This document shows positions 8,513 to 17,260 of a stretch of DNA of 64,000 nucleotides, one piece after another. Location of the stretch: assembly GCA_019635875.1 (NCBI GenBank), contig JAHBYP010000002.1, positions 1 through 64,000 of the forward strand. Reading direction: 5' to 3'. The notes beneath the pieces were generated by a model. It did not search any database. It was not told the origin of the DNA and saw nothing but the letters and a program-made list of their open reading frames with translations. Source of the stretch: Alphaproteobacteria bacterium (lineage in GTDB: Bacteria; Pseudomonadota; Alphaproteobacteria; Reyranellales; Reyranellaceae). Within the stretch, counting starts at the first letter, position 1; every line of letters begins with the position of its first letter. The position numbers and the translations under genes were made by a program.

Positions 8513-9907
8513 TCACCCGAAGGTCTCTGCGGTGATGGTGCGGAACCAGCCCTCGGCGTAGAGCGCCTCGCGCGCGCGGAACTCGGCCGGCGCCTCGAGC
8601 GGGCTGACGCCGCCGGCGCCCGGGATGTCGGCGAGCTGGCCGTTGGTCGGCCGGTAGACGCCGGCGACGGTGATGCCGTAGTCCGGCGCGATCAGGCTGT
8701 AGCAGGTGTTGATCAGCCTGGGCTCGACCGGCTCGCGGCCGGCCAGCCGCGCGACGATGGCGGCGGCGCAGACCTTTGCCTGGGCGTTGGCGGAGAACGC
8801 CGACTTGGGCATCGCGCCCATGATCGCCGCGTCGCCGATTACGTGGATGCCCGGTCGCAGCTTCGACTCGAACGACACCGGCTCGACCGGGCACCAGAAG
8901 CTGCGATCGGCCACGCCCGCCGCCGCGGCGATGCGCCCGGCGCGCTGCGGCGGGATCACGTTGGCCACCGCCGCCTTGTGCTGGGCGAACTCGGTCGACA
9001 GCGTCATCGTCGCCGGATCGACCGATGTCACCTTGCCGCCCTTCGACAGCGGCACCCACTCGAGCGTGCCGGCATAGAGCCTGGCCCAGGCGTCCTGGAA
9101 CAGCCGCTGCTTGGAGAAGGCGTCCTTGGCGTCGAGCAGCAGCAGCTTCGACCTGGGCTTCCTCGTCTTCAGGTAATGCGCGATCAGGCTGGCGCGCTCG
9201 TAGGGACCGGGCGGGCAGCGGAAGGGATTGGCCGGCGCCGCCATCACCACGACGCCGCCGTCTTCCATCGCCTCGAGCTGGCGGCGCAGCAGCACGGTCT
9301 GCGCGCCGGCCTTCCAGGCATGCGGCATCGTCTCGGAAGCCGCCTCGGTGTAGCCCGGCAGGCCGGTCCAGTTGAGGTCGATGCCCGGCGCCAGCACCAG
9401 CCGGTCGAAGGCCAGGCGCGCGCCGCCCTCGAGCACGACTTCCCTGCCGTCGACGGCGATCGCCGTGCCGCGCGCGATGGTGACGCCGGCGCGCTCGACG
9501 CCGTCATGCGTGAATTGCTGCTGCGCGATCTCGCGCAGGCCGCCGATCACGCCGTTGCTGAACGGGCACGCGGTGAAGACGCGGTCGGGCTCGACGAGGC
9601 TCACGGCGAGCTTCGGCTCGAGCGCCTTCAGGGTGCGCGCGCAGGTCGCGCCGGCGAAGCCGCCGCCGATGACGACGACGCGGCCTGCCGCCTGCGCCGA
9701 GGCGAGGCGAGGCGCGGCGAGCGCGCCCACCATCGCCGCACCGAGCTTGAGAAAGTTTCTTCTACCTTCCCCCGGAGGGGGAAGGTGGCGCGCGTCAGCG
9801 CGACGGATGGGGGATGTCGAAGACGAACGCCGGAGTCCGACTTCGACATCCCCCTTCCGCCCTTCGGGCACCTTCCCCCTCCGGGGGAAGATAGTGATGA
9901 GTCGCAT
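8513..9907 (-). CDS. soxF: FccB/SoxF-type sulfide dehydrogenase flavoprotein with an R repeat inside its Tat signal
   Basis: FAD subunit of flavocytochrome c sulfide dehydrogenase, oxidising sulfide or sulfur species in the periplasm and passing electrons to cytochrome c. The mature part shows the FAD fold VVVIGGGFAG (about 78-86), the redox cysteine contexts TACPFSNGVIGG and NTCYSLIAPDYG, and VIGDAAIMG. The twin-arginine signal RRNFLKLGAAM is at residues 49-59. The only plausible start is ATG 9907, which overlaps the upstream stop as TGATG. Between that start and the RR motif lies R copy 3, read through in frame as residues ~5-48. Taking out 129 bp (9763-9891) would restore MRLITRRNFLKLG, a normal Tat leader. 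Confidence 0.87.
   Translation of the reverse strand: MRLITIFPRRGKVPEGRKGDVEVGLRRSSSTSPIRRADARHLPPPGEGRRNFLKLGAAMVGALAAPRLASAQAAGRVVVIGGGFAGATCARTLKALEPKLAVSLVEPDRVFTACPFSNGVIGGLREIAQQQFTHDGVERAGVTIARGTAIAVDGREVVLEGGARLAFDRLVLAPGIDLNWTGLPGYTEAASETMPHAWKAGAQTVLLRRQLEAMEDGGVVVMAAPANPFRCPPGPYERASLIAHYLKTRKPRSKLLLLDAKDAFSKQRLFQDAWARLYAGTLEWVPLSKGGKVTSVDPATMTLSTEFAQHKAAVANVIPPQRAGRIAAAAGVADRSFWCPVEPVSFESKLRPGIHVIGDAAIMGAMPKSAFSANAQAKVCAAAIVARLAGREPVEPRLINTCYSLIAPDYGITVAGVYRPTNGQLADIPGAGGVSPLEAPAEFRAREALYAEGWFRTITAETFG
9763..9893. repeat. Family R palindromic repeat, copy 3, inserted within the soxF coding sequence
   Basis: Same arms as the intergenic copies. On the minus strand it runs from T9893-A9892 to T9764-A9763; one flanking TA plus the element equals 129 bp, exactly 43 codons, with no stop in the soxF frame. 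The flanking TA pair fits a TA target duplication. Confidence 0.88.
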
Positions 9908-10209
9908 CACGGCGCGTCCTTGTGCTGGGCGAACCAGGCGGCGAGCGCGTCGATCTCGGCGTCGGTGTAGCCCTTGGCGATGCGGCCCATCACCGTCGGC
10001 GTGCGCTCGCCTTTCTGGAAGTCGCGCATCGCCGCGGCGATCTCCGCCGCCGGCCGGCCGAACAGGCGCGGCACGGCGGTGTCGACGCCCGTCGAGATCG
10101 CGTGGCAGCCGGAGCACGACATCGCCCCGAAGGGACCGTCGGGCGAGGCGGCAAGCGCACCGCCCGACAGTCCGATCAGGACGAGGCCTATCCAGCGTCC
10201 GCCGCGCAC
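9907..10209 (-). CDS. Monoheme cytochrome c (FccA/SoxE-like)
   Basis: Small periplasmic cytochrome of 100 residues. A signal peptide ends near GALAAS; one haem site CSGCH (Cys32, Cys35, His36) and a likely Met74 ligand (PTVMGRIAKG) follow. Its stop overlaps the start of the flavoprotein gene, so the two probably form the flavocytochrome c sulfide dehydrogenase pair. Because it starts (GTG 10209) immediately after the molybdenum-hydroxylase stop, it could instead or also accept electrons from that enzyme. Confidence 0.85.
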   Translation of the reverse strand: MRGGRWIGLVLIGLSGGALAASPDGPFGAMSCSGCHAISTGVDTAVPRLFGRPAAEIAAAMRDFQKGERTPTVMGRIAKGYTDAEIDALAAWFAQHKDAP

Positions 10210-12378
10210 CTAGGCCTTCTTCAGGTCGTGATGCATCAGCGGCAGGCTGCGGATGCGCTTGCCGGTGGCCTTGGCGATGGCATTGAGCACCGCCGGCGCG
10301 GCGACGGCGATGGTCGGCTCGCCGACGCCGCCCCAGAAGCCGCCCGACGGCACCAGCACCGTCTCGACCTTCGGCATCTCGTCGATGCGCATCACGTTGT
10401 AGCTGTCGAAGTTGGTCTGCTCGACGGCGCCGTCCTTGATGGTGATCTCGCCGTAGAGCGCCGCCGACAGGCCGTAGACGAAGGAGCCCGCGACCTGGCG
10501 CTCGATCTGCGCCGGGTTGACGACGTGGCCGCAATCGGTCGCCGCCGTGATCTTGTGGATCTTCAGCACGCCCGAGTCGCTCACCGACACTTCCGCGACG
10601 CCGGCGACATAGCTGCCATAGCCCATGATCTGCGCGATGCCGTGGAAGTGACCCTTGGGCAGCGGCTTGCCGTAGCCCGCCTTGGCGGCGGCGGCGTTGA
10701 GCACCGCGAGCCATTTGGGCTTGAGCAGCTTGCGGCGGAACTCCAGCGGATCCTGGCCGGCGGCGAGCGCCAGCTCGTCCATGAAGGATTCCATGTAGAT
10801 CGCGTTCTGGTTGGTGTTCACGCCGCGCCAGAAGCCCGGCGGCACGTGCGGATTGCGCATCGCGTGGTCGATCAGCAGGTTCGGCACGGTGTAGCCGTAG
10901 GCCGCCTCGACGCCCGAGGCGGCGAAGCCCTGGAACTGCACCGGGTCCATGCCGCTGACCAGGTTCTGCGGCAGCACCGAGCTCAGGATCGACTGGCCGG
11001 AGATGCGCACGTGCAGGCCGACCAGGTTGCCCTTGTCGTCCAGGCCACCGACCATCTTGCACATGGTCACCGGATGGTACTGGCAGTGCGTCATGTCCTC
11101 TTCGCGCGACCACACCAGCTTGATCGGCACGCCGGGCATCTGCTTGGCGATCAGCACGGCCTGGCGCACGTAGTCGGTGCGGCCGCGCCGGCCGAAGCCG
11201 CCGCCCAGCAGCATCTTGTAGACCTCGCACTTCGCCGCCGGCAGGCCCGCGGCGTCGGCCGTAGCGGCGAGCGCCGCCTCGCCGTTCTGCGTCGGGCACC
11301 ACACCTCGCACTTCTCGGGCGTGTAGAGCGCCGTGGCGTTCATCGGCTCCATGGTGACGTGGTGCTGGTAGGGATACGAGTAGACGGCCTCGACCTTCTT
11401 CGCAGCACCTGATATCGCCGCCTTGGCATCGCCCGCCTTGTTGCCGACGAAGGCCTCCTGCGCATCGAGGCCCTCCTTGAGCATGGCCGCGATGGTCTCG
11501 CTCGAGACCTGGGCGTTGGGCGTGTCCTCCCACACCGCCGGCAGCGCGGCCAGCGCATTGCGCGCCGTCCAGTAGGTCTCGGCGATCACCGCCACCGCCG
11601 TGTCGCCGACCTTCACCACGCCCTTCACGCCGGGCATCGACTTGACCTTGTCGGCGTCGTAGCTCACCAGCTTGGCGCCGAACACCGGCGCGTCCTTGAT
11701 CGTCGCCGTCAGCATGTTGGGCAGGCGCAGATCGATGCCGTAGACCTGCTTGCCGGTCAGCTTGTCCAGGGTGTCGAGCCGCTTCAGCGGCTTGCCGGCG
11801 ATCTTCCAGGTCTTGGGATCCTTGAGCTTGATCTCCTTGGGCGGATCGAGCTTGGCCGCCGCGGCCGCGACCTTGCCGTAGGTCAGCTTGCGGTTGGTCG
11901 CCTTGTGGGTGATCACGCCCTTCTCGACGCTGCACTCCTCGGGCTTCACCTTCCACTCGGCCGCCGCCGCGCGGATCAGCATGTCGCGCGCCGCGGCACC
12001 GCCTTCGCGCACGTACTGGTTCGATTCGCGCACGCCGCGGCTGCCGCCGGTCGAGAAATTGCGCCACACGCGCTGGCGCGCCAGGTTCTGCGTCGGCGTC
12101 GGATACTCGGTGGTCACCCTGGACCAGTCGCATTCCAGCTCCTCGGCAACGAGCTGGGCGAGGCCGGTCAGGGTGCCCTGGCCCATCTCCGAGCGCGCGA
12201 TGCGGATCACCACCTTCTCGTCGGGCTGGATCACCACCCAGGCGTTGATCTCAGGTGCCGTCACGGTGGCGTGGGCGCCGAATTGCGGCACGTTGAAGCC
12301 GAAGGTGAAGCCGCCGCCGATCGCCGCGGCGCTGGCCATCACGGTACGGCGCTTGAGGGATGTGGTCTTCGTGGTCAT
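10210..12378 (-). CDS. Molybdopterin-binding large subunit, IorB/xanthine-dehydrogenase family
   Basis: Catalytic subunit (722 residues) of a two-subunit molybdenum hydroxylase resembling isoquinoline 1-oxidoreductase or periplasmic aldehyde dehydrogenases. ATG 12378 gives a twin-arginine leader (SLKRRTVMASAAAIGGGF), indicating Tat export. Family landmarks include SEMGQGTLTGLAQLVAEEL, GGGFGRRGRTDY, PPGFWRGVNTNQN and the C-terminal WGGVGEPTI with its Glu. Such enzymes hydroxylate N-heterocycles or oxidise aldehydes and donate electrons to a cytochrome. The 2Fe-2S subunit gene is 11 bp upstream and a cytochrome c gene directly downstream. Linkage to sox genes is unusual. Confidence 0.88.
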   Translation of the reverse strand: MTTKTTSLKRRTVMASAAAIGGGFTFGFNVPQFGAHATVTAPEINAWVVIQPDEKVVIRIARSEMGQGTLTGLAQLVAEELECDWSRVTTEYPTPTQNLARQRVWRNFSTGGSRGVRESNQYVREGGAAARDMLIRAAAAEWKVKPEECSVEKGVITHKATNRKLTYGKVAAAAAKLDPPKEIKLKDPKTWKIAGKPLKRLDTLDKLTGKQVYGIDLRLPNMLTATIKDAPVFGAKLVSYDADKVKSMPGVKGVVKVGDTAVAVIAETYWTARNALAALPAVWEDTPNAQVSSETIAAMLKEGLDAQEAFVGNKAGDAKAAISGAAKKVEAVYSYPYQHHVTMEPMNATALYTPEKCEVWCPTQNGEAALAATADAAGLPAAKCEVYKMLLGGGFGRRGRTDYVRQAVLIAKQMPGVPIKLVWSREEDMTHCQYHPVTMCKMVGGLDDKGNLVGLHVRISGQSILSSVLPQNLVSGMDPVQFQGFAASGVEAAYGYTVPNLLIDHAMRNPHVPPGFWRGVNTNQNAIYMESFMDELALAAGQDPLEFRRKLLKPKWLAVLNAAAAKAGYGKPLPKGHFHGIAQIMGYGSYVAGVAEVSVSDSGVLKIHKITAATDCGHVVNPAQIERQVAGSFVYGLSAALYGEITIKDGAVEQTNFDSYNVMRIDEMPKVETVLVPSGGFWGGVGEPTIAVAAPAVLNAIAKATGKRIRSLPLMHHDLKKA

Positions 12379-12389
12379 CTCGGCCTCCC

Positions 12390-12848
12390 TCACGCCTTGG
12401 CCTTGGCCGCTTCGTGGATCGCCGCGCGCACCTGCTGATAGGTGCCGCAGCGGCAGATGTTGGTCATCGCCGCGTCGATATCGGCGTCGGTCGGCTTGGG
12501 CTTGTCCTTCAGGAGCTGCACCGCGGCCATGATCATGCCGCTCTGGCAGTAGCCGCACTGCGGCACGTCCTGCGCCAGCCATGCCTTCTGCACCTTGTGC
12601 AGCACGTTGTTGGTGGCGAGGCCCTCGATGGTGACGATCTTCTTGTTGCCGGTGACCTGGCTCAGCGGCACCTGGCAGGAGCGGACCGCCACGCCGTCGA
12701 TGTGCACGGTGCAGGCGCCGCATTGGGCGATGCCGCAGCCGTACTTGGTGCCGGTGAGCCCGATCGTGTCGCGCAGCACCCACAGGAGCGGCGTGCGCGG
12801 ATCGACATTCACCTGATGGACTTTGCCGTTGACGGTAAGGGCTGGCAT
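12390..12848 (-). CDS. 2Fe-2S small subunit, IorA/CoxS family
   Basis: Electron-transfer subunit (152 residues) of the molybdenum hydroxylase encoded next. The plant-ferredoxin cluster CGIAQCGAC and the C-terminal helical cluster CGYCQSGM … CRCGTY are both complete. There is no signal peptide, consistent with co-export with the Tat-tagged large subunit. It is the first gene of the eight-gene operon ending with soxA, so the operon promoter should lie in 12849-12995. Confidence 0.92.
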   Translation of the reverse strand: MPALTVNGKVHQVNVDPRTPLLWVLRDTIGLTGTKYGCGIAQCGACTVHIDGVAVRSCQVPLSQVTGNKKIVTIEGLATNNVLHKVQKAWLAQDVPQCGYCQSGMIMAAVQLLKDKPKPTDADIDAAMTNICRCGTYQQVRAAIHEAAKAKA

Positions 12849-12995
12849 GCGTGCGTCTCCCTTGATGATGCGAACCGGCCTGCCCTCGTGAACACGCGGA
12901 CAACCGTCAGCTTCCGAGAGCGGGAGCCTAGGGCATTTCGCGCCACGCGGGGGTGTGATCGTGCAACGGCGATTTTCAAACGATCGTGATCGCCG

Positions 12996-13802
12996 CTACG
13001 GCAGGGGTGCCTCCGCCCTGCACAGCACGATCCGCCCCTCGTGCAGCGCGCGGCTTTGCGCGACGTGCTCGTCGAGCTCCTGGAAGCCCACGGGCGGACC
13101 GATGAAGGGCTTCAATGCACAGTAATCGCGCACCACAGGCACGATGTCGCGCTTGAAGTCGCAGCCCTGCGCGATCCATTTCGCCGTCCAGCGATCGGCC
13201 GTCTCGTCGTCCATCAGCTCGATCAGCGGGTGGCCCGGCCAGTACTGGCGCAGGAGGTTCTTGATCATCCGCCGCCAGCGCTCGGGCTGGGCGATCGGCG
13301 CCAGGCGCGGCGCCTCGACGACGGACGGGACGACGGACGAATCGGGGGGCGGATCGGCGACGGCCAGATCGGGGGGCAGATCGGCGGGCGAAGCGGGCGG
13401 GGCGTGCTCGGCGGCGTCCATCGGCACCGGCGCAGGTGCCGATTCCGGCGGCGGCACCGGCTCGGGCAGCGACGGATCGCGCGGATAGCGCCGCCGCGCA
13501 CGCTTGCCGATGCGCTGATGGATCGCCCAGTCGACGATGGCGAAGTACTCCAGGCCCTCGACCTCGTAGATCCGCACCAGCCCGCGCGCCGCCAGCTCCT
13601 CGATCATGGCGCGCACGGTGTCGTCGGCGATCTCGTCGCCGGGAAACACCTGCATGCGGATGGCGCGCGGCCGCAGGGGCTGCACGCCGTAGGAATCGGC
13701 GTAGTGCCAGAGGCCGATGAACAGCAGGCGCGTCGGCATCGCGCAGTCGATGACGGCTTCCCAGGTCCAGAAGTCGGGGGTGATGACGTGATTGCGGGCC
13801 AT
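12996..13802 (-). CDS. Unknown protein with phage-replication-protein-like N-terminus
   Basis: Protein of 268 residues. ATG 13802 has GGAG nine bases upstream. The first ~100 residues (…TRLLFIGLWHYADSYG… and a helix-rich stretch ending in FAIVDWAIHQRIGKR) resemble winged-helix N-termini of phage or plasmid replication initiators, where a planktonic chromosomal gene would not be expected. Residues ~115-175 are a Pro/Ala/Asp-rich linker, and the C-terminal ~90 residues are basic and helical. This could be a domesticated phage replication gene; no other phage gene is next to it. The function is not recognised. Confidence 0.55.
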   Translation of the reverse strand: MARNHVITPDFWTWEAVIDCAMPTRLLFIGLWHYADSYGVQPLRPRAIRMQVFPGDEIADDTVRAMIEELAARGLVRIYEVEGLEYFAIVDWAIHQRIGKRARRRYPRDPSLPEPVPPPESAPAPVPMDAAEHAPPASPADLPPDLAVADPPPDSSVVPSVVEAPRLAPIAQPERWRRMIKNLLRQYWPGHPLIELMDDETADRWTAKWIAQGCDFKRDIVPVVRDYCALKPFIGPPVGFQELDEHVAQSRALHEGRIVLCRAEAPLP

Positions 13803-14154
13803 AGGGCGGACTCCAGTTGGAACACTGTTGCCGGTGTAACCCCGGATCGCGCCGTCTCCTATTTTCACCTCTACGCGTGTCGATTCCGGTCGTTAGTCGT
13901 TGCCACCAAAGGAATTTTTCGCGTTCTTATGATTGTCGACTTTGGCCTTCCCCCGGAGGGAGAAGGCAAGGCAATGCATATGGTGGACTTCATACCTTCC
14001 CCCGCTGGCGGGGGAAGGTGGCGCGTAGCGCCGGATGGGGGTGGCTGTCGAAGACGAAGGCGACCGCGCAAGAGAGATCGCGTCTGGCCGCTATAGCCAC
14101 CCCCATCCGCCCTTCGGGCACCATCCCCCGCCAGCGGGGGAAGGATAAGAGGTG
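13803..14154. other. 352-bp intergenic region with repeat sequence and upstream region of the 13802 gene
   Basis: Contains the presumed promoter of the replication-like gene, an isolated R-arm palindrome at about 13946-13967 (CCTTCCCCCGGAGGGAGAAG) and the complete R copy 4. I see no convincing small gene or RNA. Confidence 0.6.
13993..14147. repeat. Family R palindromic repeat, copy 4 (CCCGCTGGCGGG arm variant)
   Basis: Outer arms read TACCTTCCCCCGCTGGCGGG and complement, a subtype shared with copy 9; the inner part CGGATGGGGGTGGC…GCCACCCCCATCCG is longer than in copies 1-3. TA is at both ends. Confidence 0.88.
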
Positions 14155-15747
14155 CTAAGCGACGGCGAAGCCTTCGTAGCCATTCTTCACCACCGCCTCG
14201 CAGCGCTCGAGATAGGCCGGGAAGCCGCCGATGTAGGGCATGAAGACGCGCGGCTTGCCGGGGATGTTGGCGCCGACGTACCACGAGCTGCAGGTCGAGC
14301 GCAGCGTCGCGCCGGCGGCGCTGCCGACATGCTGCACCCAGCCTTCCTGCGCCGCCTCGGTCGCCTCGATCACCGTCGCGCCGCGTGCGCGCACAGACTC
14401 GAGGCAATCGGCGATCCATTCGACGTGCTGCTCGATCGAGGGCAGCATGTTGGTCAGCACCGAGGGCGAGCCCGGTCCGGTGATGGTGAAGAGGTTGGGG
14501 AAGCCGGCGATGGTCAGGCCGAGATAGGTCTTCGGCCCCTCGTTCCAGCGATCCTTCAGCTTCACGCCGCCGCGGCCGGTGAAGTCGATGCGCAGCAGCG
14601 CGCCGGTCATGGCGTCGAAGCCGGTGGCCAGCACGAGATCGTCGAAGGCGTAGTCCGTGCCCTTGTGGCGCAGGCCGGTGGCGGTGATGCGCTCGATCGG
14701 CTCGGCGCTGACGTCGACCAGGCGGACATGAGGCTTGTTGAAGGTCGCCCAGTAGCCGGTGTCGACGCACAGCCGCTTGCAACCGATGATGTTCCTCGGC
14801 GACAGCAGCTCGGCAACCTGCGGATCCGTCACCGTCTCGCGGATCTTGCCGCGCACGAAGTCCTGTGCGGTCCGGTTCGAGTCCTCGTTCAGCAGCAGGT
14901 CGCCGAAGGCGCCCATGAACGGGATGCCGCCATAGGCCCAGCGCTCCTCGTACGACTTGCGCCGCTCCTTCTCGCTGGTCTCGATCGCCGAGGCCGGGTT
15001 GAACTTCAGGTCGATGTTGGCCGGCAGCCGGCGTGCGCGCTCGCGCATGCCCCGGTAGTCGGCCTTTATCGCGCGCTTGTAGTCCTCGCTGAGCGGCTGG
15101 TTGTGCGCCGGCACGGTGTAGTTGGCGGTGCGCTGGAACACCGTCAGATGCTTCGCCTGCCCGGCGATGATCGGGATCGACTGGATCGCCGAGGAGCCGG
15201 TGCCGATGATGCCCACCGTGCGGCCGGTGAAGTCGACGCCCTCGTGCGGCCAGTTGCCGGTGTGATAGGTCGGGCCCCTGAAGTCGGCGAGACCCTCGAT
15301 CTTCGGCGTGTTGACCGAGGACAGGCAGCCCATCGCCGTGATCACGAAGGTCGCGATCACGCGCTCGCCCCTGTCGGTCTCGACGGTCCAGCTGCTCGAC
15401 GCCTCGTCGAAGGTGGCCTTCGTCACCCTGGTCTCGAAGCTTATGTCCTTGCGCAGGTCGTAGCGGTCGGCGACGTGGTTAGCGTAGCGCAGGATCTCGG
15501 GCTGCGTGGCGTAGCGCTCGGTCCAGTCCCACTCCTGCTGCAGCGCATCGTCGAACTGGTAGGAATACTGCATGCTCTCGACGTCGCAGCGCGCGCCGGG
15601 ATAGCGGTTCCAGTACCAGGTGCCGCCGACGCCCTTGCCGGTCTCGTAGACGCGCGCGCTGAAGCCCTTCTGGCGCAGCCTGTGCAGCATGTACATGCCG
15701 GCGAAGCCCGCGCCGATCACCACCGCGTCGAACCGCTCCTGCGCCAT
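14155..15747 (-). CDS. Baeyer-Villiger/flavin-containing monooxygenase
   Basis: FAD- and NADPH-dependent monooxygenase of 530 residues that converts ketones to esters or lactones. It has the N-terminal GAGFAG (about 12-17), the second dinucleotide site IGTGSSAIQS (about 181-190), and between them the Baeyer-Villiger fingerprint FRGPTYHTGNWP, matching FxGxxxHxxxW(P/D). ATG 15747 is preferred over ATG 15756 because GGAAGG stands nine bases upstream of it but abuts the earlier codon. It is monocistronic between R copies 4 and 5. Confidence 0.9.
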   Translation of the reverse strand: MAQERFDAVVIGAGFAGMYMLHRLRQKGFSARVYETGKGVGGTWYWNRYPGARCDVESMQYSYQFDDALQQEWDWTERYATQPEILRYANHVADRYDLRKDISFETRVTKATFDEASSSWTVETDRGERVIATFVITAMGCLSSVNTPKIEGLADFRGPTYHTGNWPHEGVDFTGRTVGIIGTGSSAIQSIPIIAGQAKHLTVFQRTANYTVPAHNQPLSEDYKRAIKADYRGMRERARRLPANIDLKFNPASAIETSEKERRKSYEERWAYGGIPFMGAFGDLLLNEDSNRTAQDFVRGKIRETVTDPQVAELLSPRNIIGCKRLCVDTGYWATFNKPHVRLVDVSAEPIERITATGLRHKGTDYAFDDLVLATGFDAMTGALLRIDFTGRGGVKLKDRWNEGPKTYLGLTIAGFPNLFTITGPGSPSVLTNMLPSIEQHVEWIADCLESVRARGATVIEATEAAQEGWVQHVGSAAGATLRSTCSSWYVGANIPGKPRVFMPYIGGFPAYLERCEAVVKNGYEGFAVA

Positions 15748-15850
15748 CCGTCCCATCCTTCCGGAACCCGCACGATATGAACGGCCGTTTACCGCACGGG
15801 ATGGCGCACGCCAAGAGCCTCAATCGTCGCGGCCGGTATGCATGAAATCT

Positions 15851-15981
15851 TCCCTTCCCCCGGAGGGGGAAGGTGCCCGAAGGGCGGAAGGGGGATGTCG
15901 AAGACGAACGCGGGAGTCCGTCTTCGACATCCCCCTTCCGTCGCGCTGCGCGCGCCACCTTCCCCCTCCGGGGGAAGGGAA
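15851..15981. repeat. Family R palindromic repeat, copy 5
   Basis: Core arms CTTCCCCCGGAGGGGGAAGG and complement around CGGAAGGGGGATGTCGAAGA. The ends read TTCCC…GGGAA instead of TACC…GGTA, so the terminal TA is lost or changed. It lies between the cinA-like stop and the monooxygenase start. Confidence 0.85.
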
Positions 15982-15984
15982 GAC

Positions 15985-17244
15985 TTACCGCCGTTCGAAA
16001 TCGACGCGTTCGTCGACGGGCAACCCCAGCAGATGCCGGCGCAGGCAGTCGAGCGCGAGCTCGGCGGCGCCGATGCGCAGCCACTCGCGGCCGCCCTGCA
16101 GGCGCGCGGTGCGTGAGACAGTGGCGTCGGCATCGGCGATGCCCAGGCAGATCGTGCCGCCGAACTCGATGCGGTCGGCGCCCTGGTCGAGGTCGATCAG
16201 CGACACCAGCGCGTGACTGGCGCCGCTGCCGCGGCGCAGCGCCGTGGCCAGGGTCGCGGCGCTGTCGGCCGAGATTTCCGAGGCGTTGGCGCCGACCGAG
16301 CGCGACAGCTCGGCGAGGTCGCGCGAGATCACGCCGCGCCGGAAGACTGACTCCGCGCCTTCGATCGGCGACACCCGCGCGGCGATCTCGCCGCCGGTGA
16401 ACATCTCGGCCACCGACAGCGAGCCGCCGCGCTTCTTCAGCGCCTCGAGCACGACGCTCTCCAGCGTCTGCTCGTCCTCGGCGATGATGAAATTGCCCAG
16501 CCGCTTGCGCACCTCCGCCTCGACCGGCGCCAGCGCGCGCGCCAAGGCCTCGGCGCTGGTGCCGCGCGCGGCGAGCTTGGTCTCGAGCTGCGGATAGTGC
16601 GCCTGGAAGCCGAGCTTGACCTCGACGCCATTGGCCAGCGCCTCGATGCCCTGCAGCATCTGGTCAGCGCGCGACTCGCCGATGCCGAAGGAGTGGAAGC
16701 GCTTGAGCCGCGTGACGCTTTCCACACCGCTCATCTTCAGCAGCCGCGGAATCAGCTGCTCGTCGAGCATCCTCTTCAATTCGCGCGGCACGCCGGGGGT
16801 GAAGAAGAAGCGCGTCCTGCCGATGTTGACGGCGAAGCCGCAGGCCGTGCCGATCGGATTGTCGATGAACTCCGCACCGGCCGGCAGCATCGCCTGCTTG
16901 ACGTTGTTGGGCGGCATCGTGCGATTGCGCCGCGTGTAGAACGCCTCCATGCGCTTGAGCCATTCCTGGTCGAGCACCAGCTCGACACCGGCGGCCTGCG
17001 CGGCGACCTCCTGCGAGAGATCGTCGACCGTGGGGCCCAGCCCGCCGTTGACGATCACCGCGTCGGCACGCGTGGCGGCCTCGCGAAAGGCCTTGAGCAG
17101 CGCCTCGCGGTCGTCGCCCACCGTCGTGCCCCACACCACGTCGAGCCCGACCTCGCCCAGGCGCCGCGCCATGTGGCTGTAGTTGGTGTTGACGGTCTTG
17201 CCGGTGAGGATCTCGTCGCCGGTGCACAGAATCTCGATACGCAT
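15985..17244 (-). CDS. CinA family protein (MoCF domain plus degenerate CinA-C/PncC domain)
   Basis: Two-domain protein of 419 residues. Residues 1-~170 form the MoaB/MogA-like nucleotide-binding domain (ILCTGDEILTGKTVNTN, VNGGLGPTVDD). The C-terminal ~150 residues are the CinA-C domain, which in active members deamidates nicotinamide mononucleotide in the pyridine-nucleotide salvage pathway. The catalytic box, normally ESCTGG, reads AEMFTGG here (about 279-285): the nucleophilic Ser is Met and the next Cys is Phe. NMN deamidase activity is therefore doubtful, while the N-terminal hydrolase site may remain. It is divergent from the cupin gene across R copy 6. Confidence 0.85.
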   Translation of the reverse strand: MRIEILCTGDEILTGKTVNTNYSHMARRLGEVGLDVVWGTTVGDDREALLKAFREAATRADAVIVNGGLGPTVDDLSQEVAAQAAGVELVLDQEWLKRMEAFYTRRNRTMPPNNVKQAMLPAGAEFIDNPIGTACGFAVNIGRTRFFFTPGVPRELKRMLDEQLIPRLLKMSGVESVTRLKRFHSFGIGESRADQMLQGIEALANGVEVKLGFQAHYPQLETKLAARGTSAEALARALAPVEAEVRKRLGNFIIAEDEQTLESVVLEALKKRGGSLSVAEMFTGGEIAARVSPIEGAESVFRRGVISRDLAELSRSVGANASEISADSAATLATALRRGSGASHALVSLIDLDQGADRIEFGGTICLGIADADATVSRTARLQGGREWLRIGAAELALDCLRRHLLGLPVDERVDFERR

Positions 17245-17260
17245 GCCTCTCCCCTTCTTT

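Noticed and set aside
9922..11412. Long plus-strand open frame opposite the cytochrome and IorB genes
   Set aside because: Antisense to well-conserved proteins; no recognisable domain or ribosome-binding site.
15789..16216. Short frames on both strands within R copies (for example around 15838-16116)
   Set aside because: They recur in each R copy as translated palindrome and lack starts with ribosome sites, except in soxF where the frame continues a real gene.
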